Source: a virus. From it: a stretch of DNA of 38,979 nt. Shown in pieces: positions 14,023 to 22,289 of the stretch (position 1 is its first letter; every line of letters starts with the position of its first letter). Location: positions 1 through 38,979 of IMG/VR virus record IMGVR_UViG_3300044639_002764. One strand, written 5' to 3'. The notes under the pieces are model-generated. The model was not told the origin of the DNA, did not search any database, and worked only from the letters and a program-made list of their open reading frames with translations. The position numbers and the translations under genes are program-made.

Positions 14023-16073
14023 TGAAAAATCAAAATCCACAAGACATATTGAATGAAATTTTACTTCGTATGAAGTACGATATGAGTAAAACTTTAACAG
14101 AAAATAAAGTTTTGGTTGAACAAATGTCAGATTATTATTATGACCAATTTGGGAATTTAAAATTAGAACCTGTTAATAAAACAAAAATGCCCGCATCACA
14201 GTTGTACCCTGAAATTAAAAACGGACAGTATCCAAAAACAGTAACTGATTATACAAAAAGAAGTGCGATAAATACATGGTATTCGACAGCATCATTAAGA
14301 AACGCGATTAAACAACCAAAGATTCAAACAAGACAAGAAGCAAACGCACAAAAATTAAAACAATCATTACCTCAAAATTTTGGTAAACCTAGAGAAGGGG
14401 CGGTAAGTCCATATAACTACACACCCACTTACTATCCTTCATATAGAAAAAATCAAGAAGTAAGTGATTATACGTCTTGGTATAATAATTATACGAATGT
14501 CGCACCATGGCAAAGAAACTTTATTGAGGAAGATAAGCCAAAAAGTACTGAAGAAGTCAAAGCTTTCCAAGATTTTTTAGATGATAACTACCCTACTTGG
14601 TATTTAAGTGGTAAATTAAATAAAGGTCAAGGATACGGTACTTTTGGTCCTAATACTACAAAAGCATGGTACCAAAATGAAAAAGTAAGAACCGATTGGT
14701 TCAATAAAAAAAATTCGTATTTAACTACAACAGGAAAATCAAAACTTGAATTTAATAAACCACAAAGACAAGTAAGTTATCGAGACGCAACAACAGTAGT
14801 TAAACCTCAAGTATTAAGCCCTGAAGAATTAAAATCAAATAAAGAATTTGCAGATAAAATTGCAAAGAGTCAAACTAGAGTTGAAATTTACGCTGCGTCT
14901 GGTGAGTATGAAATTCCAGCAGATGCCACAACAGAATTTTGGACATATGATGATGTATCGTCATTTGATAAATTTAAAAAAAATATAATAGACAAAGATA
15001 ATAGTGCAGCTTTATTATACACAACAAAACCACCTTTTTTTACAAAGCCAACAGTTAAAAGTTTTACAGTACCAATTAAAGGTGTTAATATAAAATTCAA
15101 AGAAGTTATTAATGGTGGTACATATAGTGGTTTTGGTACTTTAGACCAAGAAGGTTACTTAATTTATTATGACAAGTGGTCATTTTTTAATAAAACAACT
15201 TGGGAAGATTGGGGACCTACATTACTTAATGCAGGTTCATTAGTTTTAGCTTTATTACCCGCCACATGGCCATTATTGTTAATAAGTGCTGGTATGGATT
15301 TATACGCCGCTAAAATGCAATATGAACAAGGTGAAACTGAAGGTGCAAAAGTAAGTGCGTTATTGGCTTTAACACCATTTGTTGGTAAATTAGGTATTAA
15401 AGTTTCTCCTACGGTATCAAAAAACCTTATGAAAAAATTTGCAAATGCAACTACAGAACAAGAAGTTAGTAATATTGTTAAGACCTTATCAAAAGAAGAG
15501 CAAGGAGTCCTACAATCATTAAGAGAATTGGGAGATTTAAAATCTGAAGTAAAAGAAATAACAAAAAGTAAAGAAGTTTCGGATGCTATTAACAAAGCTG
15601 CTAAAGATGTTCCAGGAATTGGTAAAACAGCACTTAAAAAAGCGGGTTTAGAAATGTCATTAGCGGGTGGAGTGTTATTTTCGAAATGGGATGAAATGGA
15701 AGAAGAAATATTGGCACAAATGACCAATAAAGAGTTGATAAGCGATTATATTGATATTCTTAAGTCTATGACTGAAGACCAAGAACTTAAAAATAAGTTT
15801 GAGGATGTAAAAAACAAATTAGAAAAAAATACAACTAAATTTGTTGGTAATTTATTGAAAAAAATAATAGATGACGCGGAAGCTGCAAAAAAATTAAGTT
15901 TAGAAAAGTCAAAAACTGAAATAGATAAAATGAATAATTATTTAATGCAATCTAAACAATCAACAGATTCAAAAATTGGTAAAGAAAATGCTAAAAATCT
16001 AATAGATACTGTTGTATCATTGGGTAGGGGTAGGGGAGAAATTGAATCTGACACAGAAACATTAAACAAATAA
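14022..16073 (+). CDS. Large virion-associated protein with a peptidoglycan-binding-like domain
   Basis: The 683-residue protein has an early TLTENKVLVEQM segment. A domain at about residues 176-222 (EEVKAFQDFLDDNYPTWYL, then GKLNKGQGYGTFG and TKAWY) resembles peptidoglycan-binding type 1 repeats and recurs in the 17461 gene. Residues about 396-450 are hydrophobic (LLNAGSLVLALLPATWPLLL, then LLALTPFVGKLG), resembling the membrane-active stretch preceding toxin domains or internal ejection proteins. The C-terminal third is helical and charged. It is coupled to the triple-repeat gene by TAATG. An ejected or baseplate-associated protein that touches the cell wall is my inference. Confidence 0.6.
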   Translation: MKNQNPQDILNEILLRMKYDMSKTLTENKVLVEQMSDYYYDQFGNLKLEPVNKTKMPASQLYPEIKNGQYPKTVTDYTKRSAINTWYSTASLRNAIKQPKIQTRQEANAQKLKQSLPQNFGKPREGAVSPYNYTPTYYPSYRKNQEVSDYTSWYNNYTNVAPWQRNFIEEDKPKSTEEVKAFQDFLDDNYPTWYLSGKLNKGQGYGTFGPNTTKAWYQNEKVRTDWFNKKNSYLTTTGKSKLEFNKPQRQVSYRDATTVVKPQVLSPEELKSNKEFADKIAKSQTRVEIYAASGEYEIPADATTEFWTYDDVSSFDKFKKNIIDKDNSAALLYTTKPPFFTKPTVKSFTVPIKGVNIKFKEVINGGTYSGFGTLDQEGYLIYYDKWSFFNKTTWEDWGPTLLNAGSLVLALLPATWPLLLISAGMDLYAAKMQYEQGETEGAKVSALLALTPFVGKLGIKVSPTVSKNLMKKFANATTEQEVSNIVKTLSKEEQGVLQSLRELGDLKSEVKEITKSKEVSDAINKAAKDVPGIGKTALKKAGLEMSLAGGVLFSKWDEMEEEILAQMTNKELISDYIDILKSMTEDQELKNKFEDVKNKLEKNTTKFVGNLLKKIIDDAEAAKKLSLEKSKTEIDKMNNYLMQSKQSTDSKIGKENAKNLIDTVVSLGRGRGEIESDTETLNK

Positions 16074-16084
16074 AAAATATTACA

Positions 16085-16091
16085 TATTTAT
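16085..16091 (+). promoter_or_regulatory. TATTTAT late-type element
   Basis: TATTTAT lies 16 bases before ATG 16108, a longer spacing than most, which would leave a short leader. Confidence 0.4.
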
Positions 16092-16107
16092 AATAAAAAC
16101 TTAGATT

Positions 16108-17451
16108 ATGGAAATTTTATCAGAAATAAAAAGAATAAAACAATTAATGTCATTGAATGAGACATATTTTTTAAATGAAAGTTCTTTACCATCGTTAGCA
16201 GTTAGTACCGCCTTAAAATCAAGTTGGAAAGCAATTAATTTACTGGGAAATGCTGCTCAAATTGAAAGAACCTTACTTTCAAGTATTAGTGATATAGAAA
16301 AAAATGCGCTTAAGTTATTTTACAAAACGTCTTTTGGTGTTGATGATGCCGCTGTCAATGCGTTAGATATGACAAAAATACTTGATGACATTGTACAGTT
16401 ACCAGCGGGAAATTGGACTGATGATATAATAAAATCTATTGTAAAAGTTTATGATAAAATTCCTGAAGTGAGTAGTGATTTAACAACAACATTAAGTAAA
16501 AGTCAGGATATTATAGATAATTTTAAAATTTTACAAAAATTAATGGATGAAGGTAGTACCACTTATGATAATATATTAAGTGAACTTTCAGATGAGATTG
16601 GTTCTAATAACGCTAAAAATCTATTAAATAAGGTAAAATTAAAACCTGGTGTCGTTAATACTGCAACAAAAATAACCTTAGAATTGTCACAGGTTATTAA
16701 AAACGTTATTGACTCACAAGCAGTACCATTAGAAATTTTAAATCTTACGAAAAACAGGCCTGGATTTATTAATGAGTGTATTAGTATTGCTTTAAAATCA
16801 GGCGAGCAAATTGATTTTGATAAGTTTGTTGAGATACTAAACGATGCATATGCCAAACTGCCAGAAAATACAGCTATTAATAAAAATAAGTTTATTGAAC
16901 TAGCTAAAAGCATTTTTCTAAAAGAAACAGAAAAGCCACTGAGTTGGGGAAACCTTTCAATAATGAAACCAGCCGCAATTTACTTACCAATTGTTGGGTT
17001 GATTGCTGCATACACTTCGGATGAAAATGAACAATTGTATTTTGATAAATGTTTTAGTGAAAAAGGATATTCAGATGAAGAATACGATTTAGGTAACGAT
17101 AATAAACTTCCTTCAGACAGACAAACTAAATTTGATTCAGACGTTGCCGACTGTAACAATACTGCATGGTCTGAAGAAATTGTAGAAGATAGTTTAGATT
17201 TTTTACAGTTATCACTACCTGGACTTGGTAGTCTTATTGTATACGCAATAAAAGGGTATAAACCAACACAAAAAAAACCTAAAAAACGTGGCGTTGAATC
17301 CAATGAAAAATATACAGATGATGAAGCAAGTTTCAAAAAATGGATGGCAAAGCAAAACCTTACAGGTACACCTACAAAATCAAATATTGGCGGGTTTAAT
17401 TTAAATGGTAAAAACTATCAACTAAATTCAGATAATTCAGGTTTTGAATAA
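16108..17451 (+). CDS. Helical virion-associated protein, unknown function
   Basis: The 447-residue protein starts MEILSEIKRIKQLMSLNETY, sharing the EIKRIKxxMxL leader with the 13729 gene. L-N-E24 before Ser fits the prohead-protease pattern. The body is long helices (ELSQVIKNVIDSQAVPLEIL) with two hydrophobic segments near residues 287-300 (AAIYLPIVGLIAAYT) and 365-382 (LSLPGLGSLIVYAIKGY). The basic KKPKKRG stretch precedes a C-terminal segment ending FNLNGKNYQLNSDNSGFE. No family is recognised. It lies between two genes that share the PG-binding-like domain, which suggests one functional module. Confidence 0.55.
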   Translation: MEILSEIKRIKQLMSLNETYFLNESSLPSLAVSTALKSSWKAINLLGNAAQIERTLLSSISDIEKNALKLFYKTSFGVDDAAVNALDMTKILDDIVQLPAGNWTDDIIKSIVKVYDKIPEVSSDLTTTLSKSQDIIDNFKILQKLMDEGSTTYDNILSELSDEIGSNNAKNLLNKVKLKPGVVNTATKITLELSQVIKNVIDSQAVPLEILNLTKNRPGFINECISIALKSGEQIDFDKFVEILNDAYAKLPENTAINKNKFIELAKSIFLKETEKPLSWGNLSIMKPAAIYLPIVGLIAAYTSDENEQLYFDKCFSEKGYSDEEYDLGNDNKLPSDRQTKFDSDVADCNNTAWSEEIVEDSLDFLQLSLPGLGSLIVYAIKGYKPTQKKPKKRGVESNEKYTDDEASFKKWMAKQNLTGTPTKSNIGGFNLNGKNYQLNSDNSGFE

Positions 17452-17460
17452 TTATAAGTA

Positions 17461-19044
17461 ATGAGTTTAGTTTCACTAATATTAGAACAACCAGGTGATG
17501 GATGGATTTCATTAGGTTCAGGCGCTGTGGGAAAGAAAAAGGCTGCGAAAATAACAGACCCAAATATTGAAAAAAAAGAAAAGGATGGTGTTTGGTATTA
17601 TAAAGAAAAAGAAGTTGTTACTCCTCCACCAGTACAGGCTTGTCCTGTTGGTAATACTGATGAAGTCAAAAAATTCCAAGATTGGTTGGATATTAACGCT
17701 GCGGGGTGGGCAACAGGATACCCCAACGGTAAATTAAATAAAGGTCAGGGATATGGTGTTTGTGGTAATTTAACTAAAAATGCGTGGACAACTTATGGGA
17801 ACACATATAAGAGTGGTGGTGCGGTAAATCAAGATGGGGTTTCACAATCCCAAAAAGAAACTTTAGAAAGTTTAAGTTCAGACCCTCAATTAAAAGGTAT
17901 AATTGATGTTGCAAAAAAAGTAACATTCTTAGATAATAATAGAGCGGTTATTTATACATTTAACGCCAGAAAAAATGCTCAATTTAATGAAGACCCACAA
18001 GTAATTAGTACGGTAAAAAGAGCTAAAAACTTATTATCCTATAATAATAACAGTCCTTTGTTTTCATATATTGAAGCGGTAATTGAATATTATCAGGGAG
18101 CAATTACAGGTATAGTTACAAGTGATACAAATATTGAAACAGAACTATCAAAGACAACAAACAAAAAAATATTTGAAAATTTCTTTATTAGAAAATCCGA
18201 AGGTTTAATTAATTTATTATTTGAACAAACCGTATTCAATGTTATTGATGGACCTGGAAGTCAAAAATTATTAGGAGGTGTTAAACAATATGAAGATTTG
18301 GGTAATGTAGATTCAAACTCTTTAATAAATTTCAGGGTATATAATCAATCATTTGGTGCAATAAGACCAAAGGGTAAAGATAAACTTTTTCCTGATAAAG
18401 CACCTATTGTTGATGAAATAAGAAAAAAAATAAATTTACCCAAACCATCAGAAGGTACCAACCCACAACTATTTGATGATATGTTATATAAGGCAATTGA
18501 AAAATATAGAATGGATAACAAAATAACATATCCTAATGACCCTGGTTATATTGATACTTATTTAATTGATTTTATATATAAAGACGAGATTGATAAAAGA
18601 AAAAAAGAAAGTGGTCAAACACAAGTTAGTCCATCAACTAACAATAAGACAGTTGAAAACAAAAAATTACCTCAATCTTTTGGTAGAGTTAAAGAATACG
18701 CAAGAGTTATTGTTGCATCAGGTGACAAAGGTGAAAAACTTGATTTTGATTATTGTAAGTTTTTATTATCTGAATATCCAAAATTGGTAAAACAAACATT
18801 GACTTTATATAAGGCAAATCCTGAGTTAGAAATTAAAACAGAAACAGATGAGATTAAGAATATAAAAAAGGGTATTAAGTATTGTGGTACTTTACGTAGC
18901 GGAAGAACAAAAATATCTGGTTTAACAAATTTATTTACAAGTGGAGTTAAAGACATTGAAAATCTACCAAAACCATTTGGAATGGAGGAAACTGAAATAT
19001 ATTCATTAAATAATACTCAAAACTCAGAAACAGGAGTTGCATAA
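17461..19044 (+). CDS. Virion-associated protein with the same PG-binding-like domain
   Basis: The 527-residue protein opens MSLVSLILEQPGDGW; I-L-E at 7-9 fits the prohead-cleavage pattern loosely (followed by Gln). At about residues 65-115 it has DEVKKFQDWLD, GKLNKGQGYGVCG and TKNAWTTYG, a near copy of the domain in the 14022 gene. The rest has no recognised family: a helical middle and a C-terminus ending NNTQNSETGVA. No TATTTAT lies directly upstream, so it is probably read through from 16108. A cell-wall-contacting virion role is inferred from the shared domain. Confidence 0.6.
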   Translation: MSLVSLILEQPGDGWISLGSGAVGKKKAAKITDPNIEKKEKDGVWYYKEKEVVTPPPVQACPVGNTDEVKKFQDWLDINAAGWATGYPNGKLNKGQGYGVCGNLTKNAWTTYGNTYKSGGAVNQDGVSQSQKETLESLSSDPQLKGIIDVAKKVTFLDNNRAVIYTFNARKNAQFNEDPQVISTVKRAKNLLSYNNNSPLFSYIEAVIEYYQGAITGIVTSDTNIETELSKTTNKKIFENFFIRKSEGLINLLFEQTVFNVIDGPGSQKLLGGVKQYEDLGNVDSNSLINFRVYNQSFGAIRPKGKDKLFPDKAPIVDEIRKKINLPKPSEGTNPQLFDDMLYKAIEKYRMDNKITYPNDPGYIDTYLIDFIYKDEIDKRKKESGQTQVSPSTNNKTVENKKLPQSFGRVKEYARVIVASGDKGEKLDFDYCKFLLSEYPKLVKQTLTLYKANPELEIKTETDEIKNIKKGIKYCGTLRSGRTKISGLTNLFTSGVKDIENLPKPFGMEETEIYSLNNTQNSETGVA

Positions 19045-19051
19045 TATTTAT
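19045..19051 (+). promoter_or_regulatory. TATTTAT late-type element
   Basis: TATTTAT starts one base after the previous stop codon, then four bases, then ATG 19056. Confidence 0.55.
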
Positions 19052-19055
19052 CAAT

Positions 19056-19700
19056 ATGAGTCTTAGAAAAAAAATACATAACGAACTTATATCAGAAAAT
19101 CAAACAAAAAAAGAAAGTTTGATTATTGAATCAAAAATAATCAATTCACATCTTTCTACTTTGAAAAATTGTGAAGATTTTGATTGTGTCTTTGAAAGTC
19201 TTGTTAATAAAGTTAATTCTTTCAAAAAAAGAAATTTTTCAAGTTCGTTAATTAACGAAGCTGTTTTTGATATTCTAAAATCTTTATTTGGTGATTTAGA
19301 TGATTCATTAATGGTAGAATTTAAAAGTAGATTTGCCGACCACATAAATTCAAATCTAAAAATTGATGAACAATCAAAAGACTGTGTTAAAGAAGCAATA
19401 ATGGAAGTTCCAAATGACGAAATTTCAAAGTTGATGAGTGACCACGATTATGTATCTGAAATAGTTGCACACGCATATGTTGAATGTTTCAGAGACAATG
19501 TTTTAAAAACTGGTGTCGACCAAGAAATGGGAACCGCTGGAACAGAATTAAGAAACGCATTAAATAAATTACTTGATGATTCAAGTTTTAAAAGTAACTT
19601 GTCAGGAAAAATAAGTTCACAAATATCCGACACTCTCAAGGGCATCCAAGATAGAGATGAAAAGTTAGCCGATAAAATAAGAACAACCGTAACAGGTTAA
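19056..19700 (+). CDS. Helical protein with double prohead-cleavage-like sites
   Basis: The 214-residue protein starts MSLRKKIHNELISENQTKKE and then SLIIESKIINS. I-I-E25 before Ser fits T4-type prohead cleavage well and I-S-E14 before Asn fits partly. The remaining sequence is helical and charged, without hydrophobic spans. It looks like an internal head or core protein. It is the last of the 12.3-19.7 kb plus-strand genes and ends before a strong terminator. No family is recognised. Confidence 0.55.
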   Translation: MSLRKKIHNELISENQTKKESLIIESKIINSHLSTLKNCEDFDCVFESLVNKVNSFKKRNFSSSLINEAVFDILKSLFGDLDDSLMVEFKSRFADHINSNLKIDEQSKDCVKEAIMEVPNDEISKLMSDHDYVSEIVAHAYVECFRDNVLKTGVDQEMGTAGTELRNALNKLLDDSSFKSNLSGKISSQISDTLKGIQDRDEKLADKIRTTVTG

Positions 19701-19750
19701 TTCTTTATCGGAATAAACTTTAAAACAAGAGAGGAGGGGTCCTAAATCTA

Positions 19751-19780
19751 AAAAAAGGTGTCGAGAGACACCTTTTTTTT
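19751..19780. terminator. Bidirectional terminator
   Basis: AAAAAAGGTGTC and GACACCTTTTTTTT pair around GAGA. It serves the plus-strand gene ending at 19700 and the minus-strand tRNA/HNH unit. Confidence 0.9.
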
Positions 19781-19785
19781 ATTAG

Positions 19786-19871
19786 TACTCGGGACGGGAA
19801 TCGAACCCGTACTGTCTTTTCGGACAACTGGATTTTAAGTCCAGCGCGTCTACCTATTCCGCCACCCGAGC
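19786..19871 (-). tRNA. tRNA-Leu (anticodon TAA)
   Basis: Read on the minus strand the gene starts GCTCGGGTGGCGGAATAGG and has the anticodon arm CTGGA-CTTAAAA-TCCAG with anticodon TAA. It has the long variable arm of class II tRNAs (GTTGTCCGAAAAGACAGT) and the T arm ACGGG-TTCGATT-CCCGT. The acceptor GCTCGGG pairs with CCCGAGT with a G-U at the first pair. CCA is not encoded. The length of 86 suits tRNA-Leu. UUA is the expected preferred Leu codon in this AT-rich genome. It lies 45 bases downstream of the HNH gene on the same strand. Confidence 0.97.
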
Positions 19872-19915
19872 AATTCAAATAACAATTCTTTTACAAATAT
19901 ACGAAAGAATTTAAA

Positions 19916-20413
19916 TTATCCAAACATTTCAAGCTGAAAATCTTCCCAAATTTTTGAAGCACGACCTGCCACCAACTCAGAAAAGACTGATGGTTCATAA
20001 GGTTTTACCCTTAAAGTCATGTTTGCTTCTTTTGGTGTTTTATTTCCCTTCCTTGAATTACAATCAAAACAACAAGTAACCATGTTTTCCCATGAGTTTT
20101 CACCTCCCCTTGATTTAGGAATTACGTGGTCGATTGTAAGTTTTTTATTACCGCCGCAATATACGCAAACGTATTTATCTCTTTGATAAATTCTTGCCCT
20201 TGATATCTTGATATCTCTTTTTCTTCTAAATTTAATGTACTTCAGAAGACGTATAATCAGAGGTCTAATAAAATTTCCAACTGTGGTCATGATAGGGTTT
20301 TCATATTCCCTAAGAACTTCAGCCTTACCCTTATCAACCAATACAAATCCCCTACGTAAAGAAGTTACATTCAAAGGTGTATAGTCGTAATTTAATACAA
20401 GTACTGTTTCCAT
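19916..20413 (-). CDS. HNH endonuclease
   Basis: The 165-residue protein contains CVYCG, then LTIDHVIPKSRGGENSWENM and CCFDCNSRKGNKTPKEA. That is the HNH nuclease core (Asp-His, Asn, and the two zinc Cys pairs). The N-terminal METVLVLNYDYTPLNVTSLR region and the length match the small HNH proteins common in Bacteroidota genomes and phages. HNH proteins near terminases can aid packaging, but this one is 13 kb away, next to tRNA-Leu. It could be a homing or host-DNA-degrading nuclease. The role is open. Confidence 0.88.
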   Translation of the reverse strand: METVLVLNYDYTPLNVTSLRRGFVLVDKGKAEVLREYENPIMTTVGNFIRPLIIRLLKYIKFRRKRDIKISRARIYQRDKYVCVYCGGNKKLTIDHVIPKSRGGENSWENMVTCCFDCNSRKGNKTPKEANMTLRVKPYEPSVFSELVAGRASKIWEDFQLEMFG

Positions 20414-20423
20414 ATAATTGTTC

Positions 20424-20455
20424 TAAACATAAGTATTATCAAAGTAATAATCAAA
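20424..20455 (-). promoter_or_regulatory. Possible host-type promoter for the HNH gene
   Basis: TTTG (20455-20452), 20 bases, TATGTTTA (20431-20424), ten bases before ATG 20413. The -7 box has A where G is expected, so this is a weak match. Confidence 0.35.
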
Positions 20456-20924
20456 TATAAACTCTTTCATTGGTACCAACCATTTGTTTATACCATAGTT
20501 TTTTTTCATCGTGCCAAATGTAAGGGTCTTCAGGATTTTCGGTCCATCCAAACTTTGAATAGAAGTCAAAATCCTTTCTTAATAGATTAGCTCTGTGGGA
20601 TGAGTGGAATTCTTCATAACCAATCCAATCAGGTAGAACAATATCACCAACGTATTCTTCCCTTTGCATTGTGTTTTTAAACCCACGTTCAACCCAAACC
20701 TCAATACATTCATTATAATACATCTGAAGAGCTGGTACGTGGTCTTTCCACATAACAGAACAAGGATGGTTTATCCATCCTTTGTAGGGACGACCATCCT
20801 TACGAGGTCGCCCCAAGATTGCGTTAATAATTTGAAATGTTTCAACCCTTTGTTTTCCGAGCCTTTTGTTGTCTAAGGCTCGGAAACTATCTTTAAAGTC
20901 GGGATAAGGAAGGAATGTCTGCAT
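20451..20924 (-). CDS. Pyr_excise-like (MSMEG_6728 type) putative DNA glycosylase
   Basis: The 157-residue protein starts MQTFLPYPDFKDSFRALDNK, then RLGKQRVETFQIINAI and WINHPCSVMWKDHVPAL. These blocks are hallmarks of the MSMEG_6728 family, grouped with pyrimidine-dimer DNA glycosylases (the T4 endonuclease V superfamily). A repair role on UV-damaged DNA is possible, although biochemical evidence for this branch is limited as far as I know. Its ATG follows the upstream gene's stop as TAATATG, so the two are co-transcribed. Confidence 0.75.
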   Translation of the reverse strand: MQTFLPYPDFKDSFRALDNKRLGKQRVETFQIINAILGRPRKDGRPYKGWINHPCSVMWKDHVPALQMYYNECIEVWVERGFKNTMQREEYVGDIVLPDWIGYEEFHSSHRANLLRKDFDFYSKFGWTENPEDPYIWHDEKKLWYKQMVGTNERVYI

Positions 20925-20925
20925 A

Positions 20926-21666
20926 TTAGAATTTCAATAAGATTGCAGAATCACCGTTCCATACTTTGATTTGACGACGAGGAACCCAAAACTCCATCTC
21001 ACCGATTTCCTCAATCTTTGCAAGAACATCCTTGTTAAAACGCTCAACTTCAGATTTGTCCTTGATGTATTCAACACCCATGTGTTTTGCACATGTCTTA
21101 CCGTATCCTGTCAAACGAGAGAACTCATCGGTCAAGGTACGACCACAAGACTTACACACACCACAGTTTTTGGTGGTCAATTTACCTTTGAACTTTACCG
21201 CTTTTGCAGTTAAGGTAACAACCTCAGTGATATCCAACAACATTGGGTTGAACTGTAAACCCTTTTGTTTTTTCAAGGTTTCACCTGTGTTACGACCAAC
21301 CACGATGGTTTCACCAATCACGTCGATGTTCACATCCATACGTTGTTTTGCTTCTTCTTCACGAACAATCGCCTTGTTTGCTGCGTTGATTTGAGCGTCG
21401 GTCAAAGTTCCCCATTTTTCGAACTTTGCTTTGATATCCATTACAAAAGTATTCTCACCTTTGTACTGTACGATAGTTTTGATACGCTCAGGGAGGAATT
21501 CCAATTCCACTTTTTTAGCGGGTTCTGCAAAAGCTTTTTCTACTGCCATGGCTTGTCTTTCGGTCAAGCCACCCCATTTGTTTACTACTTCTTTCATTTT
21601 TGTGATGAAAGAGTTCTGACCCTGATAGTTTCTTACTTTGGTGTTGTGTTTAGTGATGGTGTTCAT
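20926..21666 (-). CDS. Zn-finger protein with two KWGxLT repeats (DUF6011-like)
   Basis: I start it at ATG 21666 (246 residues), because a TAACTTTG box with a leader shared with the next gene lies just upstream; an open frame continues to 21741 but would include the promoter. Residues 12-46 and 66-100 are two copies of a helical repeat (YQGQNSF...KWGGLTERQ and YKGENTF...KWGTLTDAQ). At about 168-198 lies CGVCKSCGRTLTDEFSRLTG followed by YGKTCAKHMG, the DUF6011-type zinc-binding pattern. The combination suggests nucleic-acid binding. The role is unknown. Confidence 0.65.
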   Translation of the reverse strand: MNTITKHNTKVRNYQGQNSFITKMKEVVNKWGGLTERQAMAVEKAFAEPAKKVELEFLPERIKTIVQYKGENTFVMDIKAKFEKWGTLTDAQINAANKAIVREEEAKQRMDVNIDVIGETIVVGRNTGETLKKQKGLQFNPMLLDITEVVTLTAKAVKFKGKLTTKNCGVCKSCGRTLTDEFSRLTGYGKTCAKHMGVEYIKDKSEVERFNKDVLAKIEEIGEMEFWVPRRQIKVWNGDSAILLKF

Positions 21667-21686
21667 AGTGGTGGTGATTAACAATA

Positions 21687-21694
21687 CAAAGTTA
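21687..21694 (-). promoter_or_regulatory. Host-type -7 box for the KWG-repeat gene
   Basis: TAACTTTG, followed by a TATTGTTAATCACCACCACT leader to ATG 21666. The -33 region is TTTT instead of TTTG. The leader is nearly identical to that of the neighbouring 21774 gene. Confidence 0.6.
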
Positions 21695-21728
21695 CGGATA
21701 ATTTCTGAATTAAAAAAATTTATTGCAC

Positions 21729-21754
21729 AAAAAAACCCCACTTTTTAAGTGGAG
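21729..21754 (-). terminator. Terminator after the 21774 gene
   Basis: On the minus strand CTCCACTT and AAGTGGGG pair around AAA and are followed by seven T. Confidence 0.8.
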
Positions 21755-21773
21755 TAATTTTGTGTTATTTATC

Positions 21774-22199
21774 TTACGCCATCACCAATTCAGGTTCGTT
21801 CATTACGTATGCCATGCAGGCCCAAGTTTTTGCATTAACCGCTTGATATTGATTTTGGTTATACAAGTTGGTATTCAAGAAGAAACTGTTGATAACTCCG
21901 ACAGTTACATTTCTCAACATATCTTCATCGATGAAAAATACCTTTTTACCTGAACGAGCAAATACGGTTAACCAATGGTCGGTACCTTCTGCTTTGAACT
22001 GGATGGTTTGGATTGCACCTTTCTGGTATTCTGACAAGATTGATGCTGGGTTTTTACTGTAATATTCGTCTTGATTATATCGTGAATCTACGGTAATCAT
22101 GAAACCCCCTCTGGATTTTACGATTACACGGAACTGGCCTTTGCGACCTCCTATGAAGTTTACGGTTTTGATGTCGGTGGTATTGATGATGTTTTTCAT
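21774..22199 (-). CDS. Hypothetical protein (141 aa)
   Basis: The start is ATG 22199 since a perfect promoter lies just upstream; the open frame to 22274 runs through that promoter and a terminator. The protein begins MKNIINTTDIKTVNFIGGRK and is beta-rich (GQFRVIVKSRGGFMITVDSR, IQFKAEGTDHWLTVFA, KKVFFIDEDM). No family is recognised. The codon usage is less AT-biased than its neighbours and the leader is shared with the 20926 gene, so the two may be co-regulated. It has its own terminator. Confidence 0.55.
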   Translation of the reverse strand: MKNIINTTDIKTVNFIGGRKGQFRVIVKSRGGFMITVDSRYNQDEYYSKNPASILSEYQKGAIQTIQFKAEGTDHWLTVFARSGKKVFFIDEDMLRNVTVGVINSFFLNTNLYNQNQYQAVNAKTWACMAYVMNEPELVMA

Positions 22200-22219
22200 A
22201 ATGTTGGTGATTAACAATA

Positions 22220-22250
22220 CAAAGGTACGACAATTTTTTATATTTACAAA
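22220..22250 (-). promoter_or_regulatory. Bacteroidota-type promoter for the 141-aa gene
   Basis: TTTG (22250-22247), 19 bases, TACCTTTG (22227-22220), with a leader of about 20 bases to ATG 22199. The -33 TTTG forms the end of the tmRNA terminator T-tract. Confidence 0.8.
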
Positions 22251-22276
22251 AAAAAAGTGGTCAATATAGACCACTT
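22248..22276 (-). terminator. tmRNA terminator
   Basis: On the minus strand AAGTGGTC and GACCACTT pair around TATATT, then seven or more T, 14 bases after the tmRNA 3' end. Confidence 0.88.
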
Positions 22277-22289
22277 TTGTAGAATTAAG

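Noticed and set aside
15167-15727. 186-residue minus frame opposite the 683-aa gene
   Set aside because: It is Ser/Thr/Pro-rich with no promoter, the typical complement of an AT-rich coding strand.
20971-21681. Several plus-strand open frames opposite the KWG-repeat gene
   Set aside because: They are shadows of a well-supported minus-strand gene with Zn motif, promoter and repeats.
21766-21772. TATTTAT on the plus strand
   Set aside because: No plus-strand gene follows; it overlaps the end of a minus-strand unit.
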